A stretch of DNA of 8,167 nucleotides from NCBI GenBank assembly GCA_013813185.1, contig JACCSD010000067.1:1-8167 (forward strand). The letters run 5' to 3'. This DNA is from Burkholderiaceae bacterium (GTDB taxonomy: Bacteria; Pseudomonadota; Gammaproteobacteria; Burkholderiales; Burkholderiaceae_F). Below, piece after piece: positions 7,458-8,167 of this stretch. Position numbers and translations under genes: made by a program. How positions within the stretch are numbered: position 1 is the first letter of the stretch; each line of letters begins with the position of its first letter. Below the pieces are notes generated by a model. That model searched no databases and was not told the origin of the DNA. It saw only the letters and a list, made by a program, of their open reading frames with translations.

Positions 7458-7475
7458 CGCACATACCTGCTACGC
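7452..7475 (+). terminator. Weak hairpin at the end of the kinase gene
   Basis: A perfect 7-bp inverted repeat, GCGTAGC / GCTACGC, has a 10-nt loop, and its left arm overlaps the kinase stop codon. No T run follows, so it would be a poor intrinsic terminator by itself. It is the only hairpin found between the kinase stop and the predicted gcv promoter that could separate the two transcripts. Confidence 0.22.
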
Positions 7476-7516
7476 ATGCCGCTGTCACGACAACCGCGCG
7501 GCTCCGATCGCCGGTT

Positions 7517-7525
7517 TGGTACGCT
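7517..7525 (+). promoter_or_regulatory. Candidate extended -10 promoter for the glycine riboswitch-gcvT transcript
   Basis: TGG-TACGCT (TG at 7517-7518, hexamer 7520-7525) resembles an extended -10 element. There is no good -35 at standard spacing, as extended -10 promoters can tolerate. It predicts a transcription start near 7531-7533, exactly where the riboswitch leader-linker helix begins, and that is the main support. The hexamer itself matches the consensus poorly. Confidence 0.3.
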
Positions 7526-7532
7526 GCGCCTT

Positions 7533-7737
7533 CGCTCATGGCGCGACGCGGGAGAGCGTGATTCGAGTGACGACACTCGAATCACCGCCGAAGGCGCAAC
7601 GCCCGTAATCGCTCAGGTACAAGAACCGCATCGCGCGAGCGACTCTGGAGAGACCGCCGATTGATCGGCGGCGCCGAAGGTGCAGCGAGCTACCGGTATG
7701 CCCGGTGACTTGCGAACTCTCAGGCAAAAGGACAGAG
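7533..7737 (+). promoter_or_regulatory. Tandem glycine riboswitch (two aptamers) upstream of gcvT
   Basis: Two consecutive glycine aptamers are recognisable. Each has the conserved order GGAGAG, a P2 hairpin, GCCGAAGG, then CTCAGG followed by an A-rich stretch. Aptamer I (7541-7636) has P1 formed by 7541-7551 with 7626-7636 (one C-A mismatch), a perfect 12-bp P2 (7558-7569 with 7574-7585, loop ACGA) and the core GCTCAGGTACAAGAACCG. Aptamer II (7643-7737) has P1 CTCTG/CAGAG, a 7-bp P2 (7654-7660 with 7665-7671) and the core ACTCTCAGGCAAAAGGACAG. CGCTC at 7533-7537, just before aptamer I, can pair with GAGCG at 7637-7641 in the linker, as expected for the P0 leader-linker helix that joins the two aptamers. 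The class is known to control glycine cleavage genes, usually switching them on when glycine is abundant. That agrees with gcvT downstream. Confidence 0.95.
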
Positions 7738-7788
7738 GGGCGCGAACCGACACGTCGTCGGCTCGCGACTCTTTGCTCTTGGAGCCGC
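7738..7788 (+). promoter_or_regulatory. Riboswitch expression platform with competing hairpins and gcvT ribosome binding site
   Basis: A strong hairpin, CGCGAACCGAC (7741-7751) with GTCGGCTCGCG (7757-7767), has one A-C mismatch and a 5-nt loop. It is followed by ACTCTTTGCTCTT, a weak U tract. Part of its 3' arm, CGGCTC (7759-7764), could instead pair with GAGCCG (7782-7787), which covers the last three bases of the GGAG ribosome binding site (7781-7784). The two pairings exclude each other. AGAG (7734-7737) could also extend the large hairpin by pairing with CTCT (7769-7772), competing with P1 of aptamer II. Control could thus act on termination, on translation start, or on both. The pairings are seen directly; the mechanism is inferred. 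Confidence 0.55.
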
Positions 7789-8167
7789 ATGGCGTTGAAC
7801 CGCACTCCACTTTACGAATCGCACGCTGCCGCCGGCGCGAAGCTGGTCGATTTTGGCGGCTGGGAAATGCCGCTCGCCTACGGCTCGCAGATCGAGGAGC
7901 ATCACGCGGTACGGCGCGACGCCGGCATGTTCGACGTCTCGCACATGCGTCCGGTCGATCTCGAAGGGGCAGACGCACGCGCGTTCCTGCGCGTGTTGAT
8001 TGCCAACAATGTCGACAAGCTGACGCAACCAGGCAAAGCGCTGTACTCGTGCCTGCTGAACGACACCGGCGGCGTGATCGACGATCTGATCGTCTATTTC
8101 GTGCGCGACGACTGCTTCCGGGTCGTCGTCAACGCATCGACCGCAGACAAGGACATTGCGTGGATGC
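7789..8167 (+). CDS. gcvT: Aminomethyltransferase, T-protein of the glycine cleavage system (3' truncated by window)
   Basis: GcvT transfers the methylene group from aminomethyl-lipoyl H-protein to tetrahydrofolate, releasing ammonia, in the cytoplasmic glycine cleavage complex. The 126 visible codons cover roughly the first third of a protein usually about 365-375 residues long. The start is typical: MALNRTPLYESHAAAGAKLV, followed by DFGGWEMPLAYGSQ and FDVSHM. GGVIDDLIV carries Asp98, which by position matches the family's catalytic folate-site Asp. GKALYSCLLN and VVVNASTADKDIAWM are also family hallmarks. The ATG at 7789 follows GGAG with a short 4-base spacing. The gene lies directly behind the glycine riboswitch, so it is expected to be glycine-controlled. 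gcvH and gcvP would be expected downstream but are outside the window. Confidence 0.95.
   Translation, partial: MALNRTPLYESHAAAGAKLVDFGGWEMPLAYGSQIEEHHAVRRDAGMFDVSHMRPVDLEGADARAFLRVLIANNVDKLTQPGKALYSCLLNDTGGVIDDLIVYFVRDDCFRVVVNASTADKDIAWM

Noticed and set aside
7476..7664. Short plus-strand frame between the kinase and gcvT genes
   Set aside because: It runs through the structured glycine aptamers; the conserved RNA explains the sequence.

Overview
The window is GC-rich DNA from a Gram-negative proteobacterium. It reads as an ordinary chromosomal region, with no sign of a mobile element, CRISPR array or tRNA gene. The family resemblances (a CorA starting V-N-C-V-A-Y, a roughly 760-residue basic amino acid decarboxylase, and a tandem glycine riboswitch in front of gcvT) suggest a betaproteobacterium, probably Burkholderiales. 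That placement rests on protein and RNA character alone.

Layout, left to right. (1) A CorA-type magnesium/cobalt channel on the + strand. Its frame is open to base 1, so only the first codon or so is missing. (2) Convergent to it, 50 bp away, a 643-residue lipoprotein on the - strand with a FecR-like domain, a tryptophan-rich DUF6600-type domain and a long proline-rich tail. (3) A 203-bp divergent control region (2946-3148) holding a 10-bp-phased TGTAACA direct repeat, a probable sigma70 promoter whose -10 box lies inside a 15-bp palindrome, and two copies of CCTCCCGCC exactly 20 bp apart in front of the next start codon. (4) A fold-type I PLP arginine/lysine/ornithine decarboxylase. (5) Four bases after its stop, a soluble hybrid sensor histidine kinase with two PAS-like regions, HisKA, HATPase and a C-terminal receiver. 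Genes 4 and 5 look like one translationally coupled operon. (6) A 331-bp gap filled mostly by a two-aptamer glycine riboswitch and its expression platform. (7) The 5' part of gcvT, running off the window.

How the parts relate. The riboswitch-gcvT pair is a textbook glycine sensor controlling glycine cleavage. The decarboxylase and kinase plausibly form a unit for acid or polyamine physiology, but the kinase's signal and output partner are not visible. I found no clearly undescribed system. The points most worth checking are the architecture of the divergent promoter region, the decarboxylase-kinase coupling, and the competing hairpins between the riboswitch and gcvT.
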